Shown: in pieces, positions 9,422 to 18,135 of the stretch | How positions within the stretch are numbered: the stretch's first letter is position 1 | Layout: the number at the start of each line of letters is the position of its first letter | Source: PALSA-612 sp964595575 | GTDB taxonomy: Bacteria; Actinomycetota; Thermoleophilia; Gaiellales; Gaiellaceae | NCBI GenBank assembly: GCA_964595575.1 | Contig: CAZQRA010000010.1 | Coordinates: 1-64,000 of the forward strand | Length of the DNA: 64,000 nt | Reading direction: 5' to 3' | Program-made: the position numbers and the translations under genes | The notes under the pieces: generated by a model | Seen by the model: the letters and a program-made list of their open reading frames with translations, nothing else | The model's database searches: none | What the model was told of the DNA's origin: nothing

Positions 9422-10729
9422 ATGCGCTTGCCGCTCCTTTGGCGCCGCTCGGCGACCGCGGCGGGAATCTACCTCTCGGTGGGGCTCGGCTTCCTCGGCA
9501 CTCTCCTTGCCGCCCGTCAGCTCGGCCCTCAGGCGTTCGGCCTCTTCTCCATCGTGCTCGTGGCCACCGGCTTCTTCCAGAGCCTACTCGACCTGACGGC
9601 AGAGGAAGCCCTGGTCAAGTACGGGTTCGAGTACGTGGCCGGAGAGCGGTGGGGAAGGCTCCGTCGCCTGTTCGCCTCGGCCTTCCTCGCCAAGGTGGCG
9701 GGGGGCGTCGCCGCCGGCCTCGTCCTGGCCGCGCTGGCCCCGGCGGCCGACCGGCTCTTCGGCGGCCACGACCTTGCCCTTCCCTTCCTCGTGGCCGCGC
9801 TGCTTCCCCCGCTGCAGAGCCCGGAGGGAGTGGCGAGCGCGGCGGTCATCCTCCGCGGGCGCTACGACGTCCGAGCCTGGCTCTCCGCTTCCTCCATGGG
9901 GTTGCGCATGATTGGTCTTGCCGTGGGGGCTGGGTACGGGGTGACGGAGGCTGTGGCCGGCGTCGTCTGCGCCCAGGCGGCCGCCACCCTGATCCTAGGG
10001 ATCGCCGCCCTTGTCTCTCTCCGCCGGTTTCCGTCGGCCCGGGAGGAGCCCCTGGGCGAGGACCGACGTGGCCTCCTTCGCTTCGTGCTCCACTCCAGCC
10101 TGGCCACGGGCGTCGTCTCCCTGCGGGGGGCGCTTGCCCCCCTCCTCCTGGGGGTGGTGACGAGGCCGGTCGAGGTCGGCTACTTCCGCATCGCCCAGGC
10201 TCCCCAGCAGGGCCTCGCCTCGCTGAGCGCTCCCGCCCGGCTCATCCTCCTCACGGAGCAGACGCGGGACTGGGCGATGGGCGAGCGGGAGGCGGTCTTG
10301 AGGGGGCTTCGCCGCTACACGGTGGGGGCGACCCTGGTCATGGCCATCCTCGTCCCCCCGGTGCTCGCCTTCATGCCCGAGCTCGTCCGTCTGCTCTACG
10401 GGCCGAGCTACGGTCCTGCGGCAGACGCGGCTCGGCTCGTCCTCCTGGCCGCCGCCCTCCAGTTCGTCGTGGGCTGGTCGAAGTCGTTCCCTGTCTCGAT
10501 CGGGCGGCCGGGCCTACGGGTGGTCGCCCACGGGGTGGAGTCGGCGGTCATGATCCCGCTCGTCGTCGTGCTGGGGGGCTACTGGGGAGCCACCGGAGCG
10601 GCGGGGGCGGTGCTGGTCGCCGCCGGGGTGTTCGCGGCCCTGTGGGGAGCGCTCCTCGTCCGCATCCGGCGGCAGCCTGCGCCGGCTCCCGTCTCCCAGC
10701 CGGCGGCGGAGGAGGTGCTGGCGCCGTGA
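9422..10729 (+). CDS. Wzx-like polysaccharide flippase
   Basis: The 435-residue protein is hydrophobic over its whole length, with about twelve helices and the N-terminal run GLGFLGTLLAARQLGPQAFG, typical of the polysaccharide_synt/MVF flippase superfamily (the L-G-x-x-x-F-G element after the first helix). Such proteins move undecaprenyl-linked repeat units across the cytoplasmic membrane. The mid-protein segment RPVEVGYFRIAQAPQQ and late FMPELVRLLYGPSY also match Wzx-type sequences. It is the first gene of a long plus-strand GT operon and follows TATACT closely with no Shine-Dalgarno, suggesting leaderless or near-leaderless translation. The lipid-linked substrate would be built by the GT4 enzymes encoded just downstream. 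Confidence 0.8.
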   Translation: MRLPLLWRRSATAAGIYLSVGLGFLGTLLAARQLGPQAFGLFSIVLVATGFFQSLLDLTAEEALVKYGFEYVAGERWGRLRRLFASAFLAKVAGGVAAGLVLAALAPAADRLFGGHDLALPFLVAALLPPLQSPEGVASAAVILRGRYDVRAWLSASSMGLRMIGLAVGAGYGVTEAVAGVVCAQAAATLILGIAALVSLRRFPSAREEPLGEDRRGLLRFVLHSSLATGVVSLRGALAPLLLGVVTRPVEVGYFRIAQAPQQGLASLSAPARLILLTEQTRDWAMGEREAVLRGLRRYTVGATLVMAILVPPVLAFMPELVRLLYGPSYGPAADAARLVLLAAALQFVVGWSKSFPVSIGRPGLRVVAHGVESAVMIPLVVVLGGYWGATGAAGAVLVAAGVFAALWGALLVRIRRQPAPAPVSQPAAEEVLAP

Positions 10730-10739
10730 TCGGCGCGCG

Positions 10740-11873
10740 GTGAGGGTACTCCTGGTCAGCGGTATCTGGCCACCCGACGTGGGCGGGCCGGCCAGCCACG
10801 CCCCCGAGCTGGGGGCCTTCCTCCAGGCCCGGGGCCACCAGGTGGAGGCGGTCGTCACCGCCGACCGGCCCCCGCCTCGCGGCGCCTATCCGGTGCGGTG
10901 GGTGTCGCGTCGTCTTCCCGTGGGCGCCCGCCACGCGGCGGTGGCTCTCCTCGTCGCCCGTCGCGCCCGCTGGGCGGAGGTCGTCTACGCCACCAGCATG
11001 GTGGGCCGTGCCGCCTTGGGATCGGCCCTGGCCGGCCGACCGCTCGTGGTCAAGCTGACGACGGACGAGGCCTACGAGAGGGCTCGGCGGCGGGGGCTCT
11101 TCTCCGGGGACTTGGACGCCTTCCAGCGCGCCCGGGGAGGGGTGGCGATCGCCCTCCTGCGGGCGGGCCGCGACGTTGCCCTCCGGCAGGCCAAGCGCGT
11201 CATCTGTCCCAGCGCCTACCTGCGCGAGCTCGCCCTCTCCTGGGGCGTGCCGGCAGAGCGGCTGGCCCTCTGCCCCAACCCGGCGCCGGAGATCCCAGCT
11301 CTGCCCGACGCGAGCGCGGCCCGGGCCGCCCTCGGTCTCGAAGGAGGAATCCTCGCCTTCGCGGGCCGCATCGGCCGCCAGAAGGCGCTCGAGGTGGCGC
11401 TGGAGGCGGTGGCGCAGGTGGAGGGCGTTTCCCTCCTCGTGGCCGGGGACGGGCCCGAGCGGGCGGAGATGGAGGAGCGCTGCCGGCGCCTTTCCTTGGG
11501 CGATCGGGTGCGGTTCCTCGGTGCCCTGCCCCGGCAGCGGGTGCTCGAGCTCTTCCGGGCCGCCGACGCCACGGTGCTCTCTTCGACCTGGGAGAACTTC
11601 CCCCACGCGGTGGTCGAGTCGCTGGCGGTGGGAACGCCGGTGATCGCCACCGCGGTGGGAGGGGTGGCGGAGGTGGTCGAGGACGGGGTGAACGGCCTCC
11701 TCGTCCCGCCGGGAGACCCCCAGGCCCTGGCCCGGGCCATCCGGCGCCTATACGGCGAGCCGGGCCTCCGCGACCGGCTGGCAGCGCGCGCCCGCGCCTC
11801 GGTCGCCCACCACTCTGCCGAGGCCGTGTACGGGCGGATCGAGGCCCTGCTCCGCGAGGTGGCGACCCGGTGA
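10740..11873 (+). CDS. GT4 family glycosyltransferase
   Basis: The 377-residue GT-B protein opens with VLLVSGIWPPDVGGPASHAPEL, the classic GT4 N-terminal sugar-acceptor loop. The C-terminal half has LAFAGRIGRQKALEVALEA and the EX7E motif ENFPHAVVE with AVGTPVIATAVGGVAEVV, which binds the nucleotide sugar. The GTG at 10740 is 10 bases after the flippase stop, so the two belong to one operon. The next gene begins on its stop codon. Specific sugar unknown. Confidence 0.85.
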   Translation: MRVLLVSGIWPPDVGGPASHAPELGAFLQARGHQVEAVVTADRPPPRGAYPVRWVSRRLPVGARHAAVALLVARRARWAEVVYATSMVGRAALGSALAGRPLVVKLTTDEAYERARRRGLFSGDLDAFQRARGGVAIALLRAGRDVALRQAKRVICPSAYLRELALSWGVPAERLALCPNPAPEIPALPDASAARAALGLEGGILAFAGRIGRQKALEVALEAVAQVEGVSLLVAGDGPERAEMEERCRRLSLGDRVRFLGALPRQRVLELFRAADATVLSSTWENFPHAVVESLAVGTPVIATAVGGVAEVVEDGVNGLLVPPGDPQALARAIRRLYGEPGLRDRLAARARASVAHHSAEAVYGRIEALLREVATR

Positions 11874-12988
11874 GACGCCTGCTCATGGTGGCGAGGACGC
11901 GCTACCGCCTGCCCCTCGAGGCTGGGCTGGCCCGGAAGTTCGAGGCCATGGGCCGCCGCCTGGAGCTGCGCGTGCTGGCCTCGGCGGCCGATGCCGGGGG
12001 GAAGGGGGACACGGCCTTCCGGCTCGTCCCCCCCTTCCCCCTCCGTGCGCTCGACGGGGTCGCCTTCTACCTCGCCCTCCCCTTCCGGATCGCCCAGGAG
12101 CTTCGCCGCTTCCGCCCCCACGCGGTCGTCGCCCAGAGCCCGTTCGAGGGGGCGGCGGTGCTCGTGGGCCGTCGCTTGGCCCGGGTTCCCGCTCCCCTCG
12201 TGGTCGAGCTCCACGGCGACTGGCGCACCTTCCCCCGCCTGTACGGCTCTCCCTGGCGGCGGGCGCTCGCTCCCCTCACCGACCGGCTGGCCACCCTGAC
12301 CCTGAGGCGGGCTCAGGCGGTGCGGACGCTCTCCCCCTTCACCAGCGAGCTCGCTCGGGCCGCGGGGGTGGAGCCGACGGCCACCTTCGTCGCCTACACC
12401 GACGTGGAGGCCTTCGCCGGCCCCCCGGGCCCTCTTCCCGAGCGGCCTCAGGCGCTGTTCGTGGGGGTGCTCGAGCGGTACAAGAACGTGGACGCTTTGG
12501 CCTCCGCCTGGCGGCTGGCGGCAGGGCGGCTTCCCCAGGCCCGGCTCCTCGTCGTGGGGGACGGCCGCCGCCGCCGCGTCGTGGAGAGGCTCGTCTCCGA
12601 CCTGCCCGCCCAGACGGCCTGGAGGCCCTCCGTGCCCAACGCCGAAATGGCCGCCCTGCTCGACCAGTCCTGGTGCCTCTTCCTTCCCTCCCGCTCGGAG
12701 GGGACGCCGCGGATCGTGGTGGAGGCCTTCCTCCGGGGCCGGGCGGTGGTGGGGACGCGGGCGGGCGGCATCCCCGATCTCGTGGAGCAGGGAGAGAGCG
12801 GCCTCCTCGTCGATCCCGACGACGTGGCGGGGATGGCCTCGGCCCTGGGCCGGATCCTCTCCGACCGGGGCCTGGCCGAGCGGCTGGGGGCTGGCGCTCG
12901 GGAGCGGGCGCGGGCGTGGGTGGCGACCGCCGACGAGTACGCCGAGCGGGTGGCCCGCCTGGTCGAGCAGGCGGTGGCGGGCTCGTGA
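11870..12988 (+). CDS. GT4 family glycosyltransferase, first of a tandem pair
   Basis: The 372-residue protein starts LLMVARTRYRLPLEAG, then holds VELHGDWRTFPRLYGS and the EX7E motif EGTPRIVVE in the donor domain. It is closely similar along its length to the next gene product (12985-14118), sharing RYRLPL, LHGDWR, RLYGS, FVGVLERYKxVDxLASAWR and the C-terminal layout, so the pair arose by tandem duplication. The GTGA overlap with the preceding GT4 gives 4-base translational coupling. A role in adding consecutive, chemically similar sugars is an inference from the pairing. The longer frame that runs upstream to 10898 is a shadow of the preceding gene. Confidence 0.83.
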   Translation: MRRLLMVARTRYRLPLEAGLARKFEAMGRRLELRVLASAADAGGKGDTAFRLVPPFPLRALDGVAFYLALPFRIAQELRRFRPHAVVAQSPFEGAAVLVGRRLARVPAPLVVELHGDWRTFPRLYGSPWRRALAPLTDRLATLTLRRAQAVRTLSPFTSELARAAGVEPTATFVAYTDVEAFAGPPGPLPERPQALFVGVLERYKNVDALASAWRLAAGRLPQARLLVVGDGRRRRVVERLVSDLPAQTAWRPSVPNAEMAALLDQSWCLFLPSRSEGTPRIVVEAFLRGRAVVGTRAGGIPDLVEQGESGLLVDPDDVAGMASALGRILSDRGLAERLGAGARERARAWVATADEYAERVARLVEQAVAGS

Positions 12989-14118
12989 GGCGGAGGCTGC
13001 TCCTCGTCGGCCGCGATCGCTACCGGCTGCCCCTGGACGAGGCCGCCGAGCGACGGCTGGCAGCCTTGGCGGAGGCCTTCGACCTGCGGGTCGTGGCTCG
13101 GGCGCGGCCGGGCTCGGCCGGGGAGGCCGGAGCGCTCCGTCTCCTCCCTTCGTGGGGGCCTATGGATGGGCCCGGCTTCTACCTCCGCCTCCCCTTCGTC
13201 GTGGCCGGCGAGCTGCGCCGCTTTCGGCCGGAGGCGGTCCTCGTGCAAGGGGCCCACGAGACCGCGCTCGCCCTGCTCGGGCGCTCCCTCGCCGGGGCCT
13301 CCTCGCCCATCATCCTCGACCTCCACGGCGACTGGCGGGCCCCCACGCGGCTCTACGGCTCCTCACTGCGGAGGCTGCTCGATCCCGTGGCCGACCGGCT
13401 CGCCCTGTGGGGGCTGCGGCGGGCCGACGCCGTGAGGACGGTGTCTGCCTACACGACCCGCCTCGTGCGGGAGCTGGGCCGGGAGCCGGCGGCCGAGTTC
13501 CCCGCCTACATGGATTTCGCCGCCTTCGCCGATCGGCCCCCCCTCCCCCTCCCCGAGGAGCCCCGGGCCCTGTTCGTGGGCGTGCTCGAGCGGTACAAGG
13601 GCGTGGACGTCCTGGCCTCGGCCTGGCGGACGGTGGCGGCAAGGATCCCTGGGGCGAGCCTGCACGTGGTCGGCCGCGGCTCGCTTGCCCGGGTCGTCCG
13701 CCGGCTGGCGGAGGAGCTCCCCGGCCGGGTGCGATGGGACGAGGCCCTGCCCTCGTCCGAGGTCGCGCGGGCCCTCGACCGGGCCACCCTCCTCGTCCTC
13801 CCCTCCCGCTCGGAGGGGATGGGGCGGGTCCTCGTCGAGGCCTTCTGTCGGGGCCGCCCGGTGGTGGCCACCCGGGTAGGGGGCATCCTCGACGTGGTCG
13901 AGGAGGGAGCCCAGGGACTCCTCGTTCCCCCCTGCGATCCCGCCGCCCTGGCGGAGGCCCTCGTGGCCGTGCTCAGCGACCGAGCGCTGGCCGAGAGGCT
14001 GGCGGGGGAGGCAAGGGCCGCCGCCGGGCGCTGGATCGTGTCTCCTCAGGAGTTCGCCCGCCGCCTCGAGGCCCTGGTGGAGGCGGTGGTGTCGGGCCGC
14101 TCCTCCCGCCTAGACTAG
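12985..14118 (+). CDS. GT4 family glycosyltransferase, second of a tandem pair
   Basis: A 377-residue paralogue of the preceding protein: LLLVGRDRYRLPLDEA at the N terminus, LDLHGDWRAPTRLYGS, FVGVLERYKGVDVLASAW and the EX7E motif EGMGRVLVE. The GTG at 12985 overlaps the previous stop by 4 bases. The C-terminal half is slightly better conserved between the two copies than the N-terminal acceptor half, as expected if the same donor is used with different acceptors; that is inference. It ends 4 bases before the GTG of the deacetylase gene, which nevertheless has its own -10 inside this gene's end. Confidence 0.83.
   Translation: MRRRLLLVGRDRYRLPLDEAAERRLAALAEAFDLRVVARARPGSAGEAGALRLLPSWGPMDGPGFYLRLPFVVAGELRRFRPEAVLVQGAHETALALLGRSLAGASSPIILDLHGDWRAPTRLYGSSLRRLLDPVADRLALWGLRRADAVRTVSAYTTRLVRELGREPAAEFPAYMDFAAFADRPPLPLPEEPRALFVGVLERYKGVDVLASAWRTVAARIPGASLHVVGRGSLARVVRRLAEELPGRVRWDEALPSSEVARALDRATLLVLPSRSEGMGRVLVEAFCRGRPVVATRVGGILDVVEEGAQGLLVPPCDPAALAEALVAVLSDRALAERLAGEARAAAGRWIVSPQEFARRLEALVEAVVSGRSSRLD
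14111..14116 (+). promoter_or_regulatory. -10 element for the deacetylase gene
   Basis: TAGACT, exactly 6 bases before the GTG at 14123, overlapping the stop of the upstream GT4. It would allow leaderless transcription of the deacetylase from within the operon. Confidence 0.4.
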
Positions 14119-14122
14119 GCGC

Positions 14123-15016
14123 GTGCGTGCCGAGACGCTGAAGCAGCTCCTCAAGAACGGCGTCTACAGGACGATCGGGGAGGCGGCCCGGGGCATGGGG
14201 GCCAAGGAGGGGGAGGACGGCCGGGCCCTGCGGGTGCTCATGTACCACAAGGTCAACGACCTCCCCGGGAACTCGCTCACCGTGCCCGTGTCCCTGTTCG
14301 AGGAGCAGATGGCCCAGCTCCGCGACCTCGGCTACGCGCCCGTGTCGCTGGCGGAGGTGCGGGCCTACTACCTCGAGGGAAGGCCGCTGCCGCCGAGGGC
14401 CGTCCTCATCACCTTCGACGACGGCTACCGCGATAACCTGGAGAACGCGGTGCCCATCCTGCGGCGCTACGGCTACCCAGCGGTGCTCTTCGCCCCCATC
14501 GGCTACCTGGGTAGCTCCCGCCCCCTGCCCCACGACGAGCACCTGGCCCGTCAGGGCATCGTCAATCCCACCCTCGACTGGTCGGAGCTGGCCGAGCTGG
14601 AGAGGGCCGGTATCCAGGTGGAGTCCCACGGCATCGGCCACCGGCCCCTGGCCGACCTGGAGGTCGATGAGGCAGCCCGCGAGATCGTCCTGTCCAAGCT
14701 GCGCCTGGAGGAGGCGTTGGGTCGGCCGGTGCGGGCCTTCGCCTACGTGAAGGGCTCGGAGGCCCACTATCGGCCTGTTCACCTCAGCCTCCTTCGCCAA
14801 GCCGGCTACGAGCTTGCCTTCACCTCCATCTCCGGGGCCAACGGCCCCGCCACCGATCCCCTCCAGCTCCACCGCTACAACGTGGAGCCCTACCCGGCCC
14901 GTACGTTCGAGCTGGTGCTGGCCGGAGCCTGCGACCTCATCGCCCTCAAGGACACCGTGGCCGGGACGCACGCCCGGCGCCTCTTCAACGCGGCTCTCGG
15001 CACCTCCACCAAATGA
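14123..15016 (+). CDS. Polysaccharide deacetylase (NodB domain)
   Basis: The 297-residue protein carries the NodB signature TFDDGY at 97-102 (Asp99/Asp100: catalytic base and metal ligand) and SHGIGH at 168-173 (metal ligands His169 and His173). It begins VLMYHKVND, common in carbohydrate-esterase-4 proteins of exopolysaccharide loci. The third motif is odd: where active enzymes usually have an Arg-Pro-Pro/Tyr type sequence, this reads FAYVKGSEAHYRP. No signal peptide is visible, so it may act on a lipid-linked intermediate in the cytoplasm. Expected reaction: N- or O-deacetylation of a hexosamine-containing glycan. The GNAT gene starts on its stop (ATGA). Confidence 0.8.
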   Translation: MRAETLKQLLKNGVYRTIGEAARGMGAKEGEDGRALRVLMYHKVNDLPGNSLTVPVSLFEEQMAQLRDLGYAPVSLAEVRAYYLEGRPLPPRAVLITFDDGYRDNLENAVPILRRYGYPAVLFAPIGYLGSSRPLPHDEHLARQGIVNPTLDWSELAELERAGIQVESHGIGHRPLADLEVDEAAREIVLSKLRLEEALGRPVRAFAYVKGSEAHYRPVHLSLLRQAGYELAFTSISGANGPATDPLQLHRYNVEPYPARTFELVLAGACDLIALKDTVAGTHARRLFNAALGTSTK

Positions 15017-15894
15017 GGCCGTTCCAGCTCGTCCCCTACCTCCCTGGGCATCGGGAGGACTACCTGCGCCTGCTCCGTCAGGCGTGGGGCGAGGAGGCCA
15101 TGTCCGGCGCCGAGCTCGACTGGTGGTTCCAGGGCAACCCGGCCGGCAGCGTGGTGTCGGTGGCCACCCAGGAGGGGCGGGTGGTGGGGGTGGCCGCCCA
15201 CAGCCTGTGTCGAGCGGTGGTGAGGGGAAGGGAGCGGGTCATCTCGTTCTCGGTGCACGCCGCCACCGACCCGCGTGCCCGGGGTCAGGGGATCTTCACC
15301 GCTCTGGAGCGCCGCCACGAGGAGGAGGCGACCGCCCGGGGGGTCGCCTGCGCGCTCGCCTTCGCCAGCCCTCCCACCGCGCCTGTGTTCCTCGGTCGGC
15401 TGGGGTGGACGGAGATCGGGCGGCTGCGGATCTGGGCCCGGCCCGTCCTCAGGGACGCCGCCGCTCCGCCCTCCCAGCCCCTGGACGTGGACGGCGATGC
15501 CGCCGCGTCCTGGCCCAACCACGTGATCCGCGACGCCGCCTACCTCCGCTGGCGCTACCTCGACTCTCCCCGCGGCTACCGCGTCCTCCGCTCGCCCGGC
15601 GGGTACGCCGTCCTACGGCCGGCCAAGCGCCACAAGGCAAGGACGATAGCCGTGCTCTGCGACCTGGTGGCGCCCGCCGAGGAGGTTCCGCTCCTGCTCC
15701 GGCAGGCTGCCCGGGCAGCGAGAGCCCGGGTCCTCTTCGCCCTTCCCGGGCCGGGCGAGGGACGCGCCTTCCTGGCCAGCGGCTTCCTACCCACCCCCCT
15801 CACCCTCCACCTGGTGGGCAAGGGGTTGGCCGAGCCCCTCGATGCCGAGCTCTCCTCCTGGAGGCTCACCCTGGGCGACACCGACTTCTTCTAG
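15013..15894 (+). CDS. GNAT-family N-acyltransferase
   Basis: A 293-residue protein with a GNAT core: VISFSVHAATDPRARGQGIF near residues 76-95 contains the acetyl-CoA pyrophosphate-binding motif (R-x-x-G-x-G/A, here RARGQG). ALAFASPPTAPVFLGRLGWTEIGR is the following strand and helix with the conserved FxxxLGW ending. The C-terminal third looks like a second, degenerate GNAT half, as in FemAB-like or Eis-like proteins. It overlaps the deacetylase gene by 4 bases. A likely inference is that deacetylase and acyltransferase together remodel amino sugars (remove one acyl group, add another). Substrate unproven. Confidence 0.72.
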   Translation: MRPFQLVPYLPGHREDYLRLLRQAWGEEAMSGAELDWWFQGNPAGSVVSVATQEGRVVGVAAHSLCRAVVRGRERVISFSVHAATDPRARGQGIFTALERRHEEEATARGVACALAFASPPTAPVFLGRLGWTEIGRLRIWARPVLRDAAAPPSQPLDVDGDAAASWPNHVIRDAAYLRWRYLDSPRGYRVLRSPGGYAVLRPAKRHKARTIAVLCDLVAPAEEVPLLLRQAARAARARVLFALPGPGEGRAFLASGFLPTPLTLHLVGKGLAEPLDAELSSWRLTLGDTDFF

Positions 15895-15916
15895 TGGCGT
15901 CTACCAGGGATCGCTG

Positions 15917-16975
15917 ATGCCCGGCCGGCTCGTCTTCGTCACCCAGCAGGTCGACCCCGGCCACCCCGCCTTGGCCGCCACCATCCCCAAGATTCGGGCC
16001 CTCGCCGCCCGAGTGGACGAGGTCGTGGTGGTCGCCGACCGCGTCCTGGCGGGCTCGCTGCCCGACAACTGTCGCAGCCTCAGCTTCGCCGCCCGCACCA
16101 GGGCAGGGCGGGGGACACGCTTCCAGGCCGCCCTCCTCGGCGAGCTCCTCCGTCGGCCGAGGCCGGTGGCAGTCGTCTGCCACATGTGCCCCATCTACGC
16201 CGTCCTGGCCGCTCCTCTCGCCCGCCCGGCCGGGGTGCCGGTACTCCTCTGGTTCACGCACTGGAAGCGGACGCGCCTGCTGCAGGTGGCGGAGCGGCTG
16301 GCGACGGCCATCGTGAGCGTCGACCGGCGCTCGGTCCCCCTCGCCTCCAGCAAGGTGGTGGCTATCGGTCACGGGATCGACCTGGACGAGTTTCCCTGTC
16401 GACCGCCGGGACAGCGGGCGCCCGACTTCCGAGTGGTCGCTCTCGGCCGCTACTCCCCGGCCAAGGGGCTGGCCGTGGTCATTCGCGGCCTCGCCTTGGC
16501 GCTCGCCCGTGGCCTCGACCTCCGTCTGGAGGTGTACGGGCCGGCGCTCAACGCCGCCGAGCGGGCCCACCGCCAGGAGCTGGAGCGCCTCGTCTCCGAG
16601 CTGGGGCTGAGGGGCCGCGTCCGCCTGGACGCGGCCGTGCTCCGCTCCCAGGTACCCGAGATCTTCCGCCGGGCCGACTGCTTGGTCAACAACATGGAGG
16701 CGGGGTCCCCGGACAAGATCGTGTACGAGGCGGCGGCCGCCTGCCTCCCGGTGGTGGCCTCGAACCCCGTCTTCGACGAGCTCCTGGACGGGTTGCCGCT
16801 TGCGCTTCGCTTCCCCCGCCACGATCCCGGGGCGCTGGCCGACCGGCTGGCCGCTCTCGCTGCCTGCGACCCGGCCGAGCGCCACCTCCTCGGCCAGGCG
16901 CTACGGCGGCGGGTGGAGGAGCGCCACTCCGTCGAGGGCTGGGCCGAGCGTATCCTCGAGGCGGCTTGGGCATGA
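15917..16975 (+). CDS. GT4-like glycosyltransferase with atypical donor motif
   Basis: The 352-residue protein begins LVFVTQQVDPGHPALAATIPKI and has the donor-domain segments VVALGRYSPAKGLAVVIRGL and VYGPALNAAER. The EX7E motif is not canonical: the corresponding stretch is MEAGSPDKIVYEAAA, where two Glu residues are ten positions apart. That variant resembles enzymes with a xPDKIxEA layout and can still be active. The ATG at 15917 is preceded by a modest Shine-Dalgarno (AGGGAT) and is 22 bases after the GNAT stop, so it is in the same operon. The next gene begins in its last codons (ATGA). Confidence 0.75.
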   Translation: MPGRLVFVTQQVDPGHPALAATIPKIRALAARVDEVVVVADRVLAGSLPDNCRSLSFAARTRAGRGTRFQAALLGELLRRPRPVAVVCHMCPIYAVLAAPLARPAGVPVLLWFTHWKRTRLLQVAERLATAIVSVDRRSVPLASSKVVAIGHGIDLDEFPCRPPGQRAPDFRVVALGRYSPAKGLAVVIRGLALALARGLDLRLEVYGPALNAAERAHRQELERLVSELGLRGRVRLDAAVLRSQVPEIFRRADCLVNNMEAGSPDKIVYEAAAACLPVVASNPVFDELLDGLPLALRFPRHDPGALADRLAALAACDPAERHLLGQALRRRVEERHSVEGWAERILEAAWA

Positions 16976-18135
16976 CGGGCGGCGGCGTCAAGGTGCTCCA
17001 CCTGCAGAAGGTGGCGGGGATCTCGGGATCGGAGGCCCACCTCTTATCGCTCCTTCCCCAGCTTCGAGAGCGGGGCTGGGACGCACGGCTCCTCATGCTC
17101 CACGAGCACGAGCCGGGGGCCTGGGAGTTCGCCGGGGCCCTCGCCGAGCGAGGCGTGCCCCTGGAGGCCATCCCCGTGTCCGGCGACGTCGACCCGGTGG
17201 CCTTCCTCCGCCTCGTCTCCTACCTGGCCCGGGAGCGGCCTCGGATTCTCCATACCCACCTCGTCCACGCCGACGCCTACGGCCAGATCGCCGGCACCCT
17301 GGCCGCCGTCCCCGTCCGTGTCTCCACCAAGCACGGCTTCAACGAGTTTCGGGAAGGCCGCCTGTTCGCGCTCGCCGACCGGGGGGTGGCCGGCCTCGCC
17401 CACGTCCACATCGCCATCTCGCGCGGGCTCGCCCGCTACCTGGCCCAGACGGAGGGGTTCCAGGAAGTCGGGTTCGAGATCGTCCACTACGGGATCCGAC
17501 CGGGGCGGGAGCCCTCGCCCTACCGGGGGAGGGAGCCGCGGCTCCTCTGCGTGGGCCGCCTGATCCCGATCAAGGGCCACATCGTCCTCCTCCGCGCCTT
17601 CGCCCTGGCCAAGCGGGAGGTTCCCTCCCTAGCCTTGGACATCGCCGGCCGGGGGCCGCTTGAGCCGACCCTGAAGGCGCTCGCCCGCGAGCTCGGGGTC
17701 GCCGAGTCGGTGCGCTTCCTCGGCTACGTCTCCCCCGTGCAGCGGGCGATCGAGGAGGCGGCCATCGTGGTCGTCCCCTCCATGGGCGAGGGGTTCGGGA
17801 TGGTGGCCCTGGAGGCCATGGAGCGGGCTCGGCCGGTGATCGCGGCCGGCATCGGCGGCCTGGGCGAGCTCGTCCGCCACGGGGAGACCGGCCTTCTGGT
17901 GGAGCCGGGGGAGGCAGAGCCGCTGGCCTCGGCCATCGTCGAGCTCGCCTCCCGGCCGGAGCGGGCGGCGGCCATGGGCCTCGCCGGCCGGCGCCGGGCA
18001 CTGTCCGAGTTCCGGGAGGAGCGCTGCGTCGATCGGGTCGAGATCCTCTACCGGGCGGCCCTGGCCGGCCGCGACGGGTACAGGCGAGGCCGCGGGATCG
18101 CTCAGCCTCGGGGCCGGGCGAGCACGCGCTCGTAG
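16972..18135 (+). CDS. GT4 family glycosyltransferase, last gene of the flippase operon
   Basis: A 387-residue protein: VLHLQKVAGISGSEAHLLSLL at the N terminus, HTHLVHADAYG and STKHGFNEF in the acceptor domain, CVGRLIPIKGH and EX7E motif EGFGMVALE in the donor domain. It is clearly related to the convergent neighbour at 18102-19199 (VHVHRLRGIGGSERHLLALL, HTHLVHADVYG, STKHNPD), so the two are inverted paralogues. Their 3' ends overlap by 34 bases. The C-terminal tail (last 20 or so residues, basic) lies in the overlap and is probably not catalytic. The start ATG overlaps the previous stop by 4 bases. Confidence 0.83.
   Translation: MTGGGVKVLHLQKVAGISGSEAHLLSLLPQLRERGWDARLLMLHEHEPGAWEFAGALAERGVPLEAIPVSGDVDPVAFLRLVSYLARERPRILHTHLVHADAYGQIAGTLAAVPVRVSTKHGFNEFREGRLFALADRGVAGLAHVHIAISRGLARYLAQTEGFQEVGFEIVHYGIRPGREPSPYRGREPRLLCVGRLIPIKGHIVLLRAFALAKREVPSLALDIAGRGPLEPTLKALARELGVAESVRFLGYVSPVQRAIEEAAIVVVPSMGEGFGMVALEAMERARPVIAAGIGGLGELVRHGETGLLVEPGEAEPLASAIVELASRPERAAAMGLAGRRRALSEFREERCVDRVEILYRAALAGRDGYRRGRGIAQPRGRASTRS

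Noticed and set aside
9620..9640. GGGTTCGAGTACG resembling a tRNA T-loop (similar strings at 17468 and 25553)
   Set aside because: All three lie inside well-supported coding sequence, and no acceptor or anticodon stems can be formed around them.
8413..10743. 776-codon open frame on the plus strand
   Set aside because: It runs antisense through the membrane GT gene and across the flippase gene in another frame; composition is Arg/Pro/Gly-rich without any domain. It is a GC-rich shadow.
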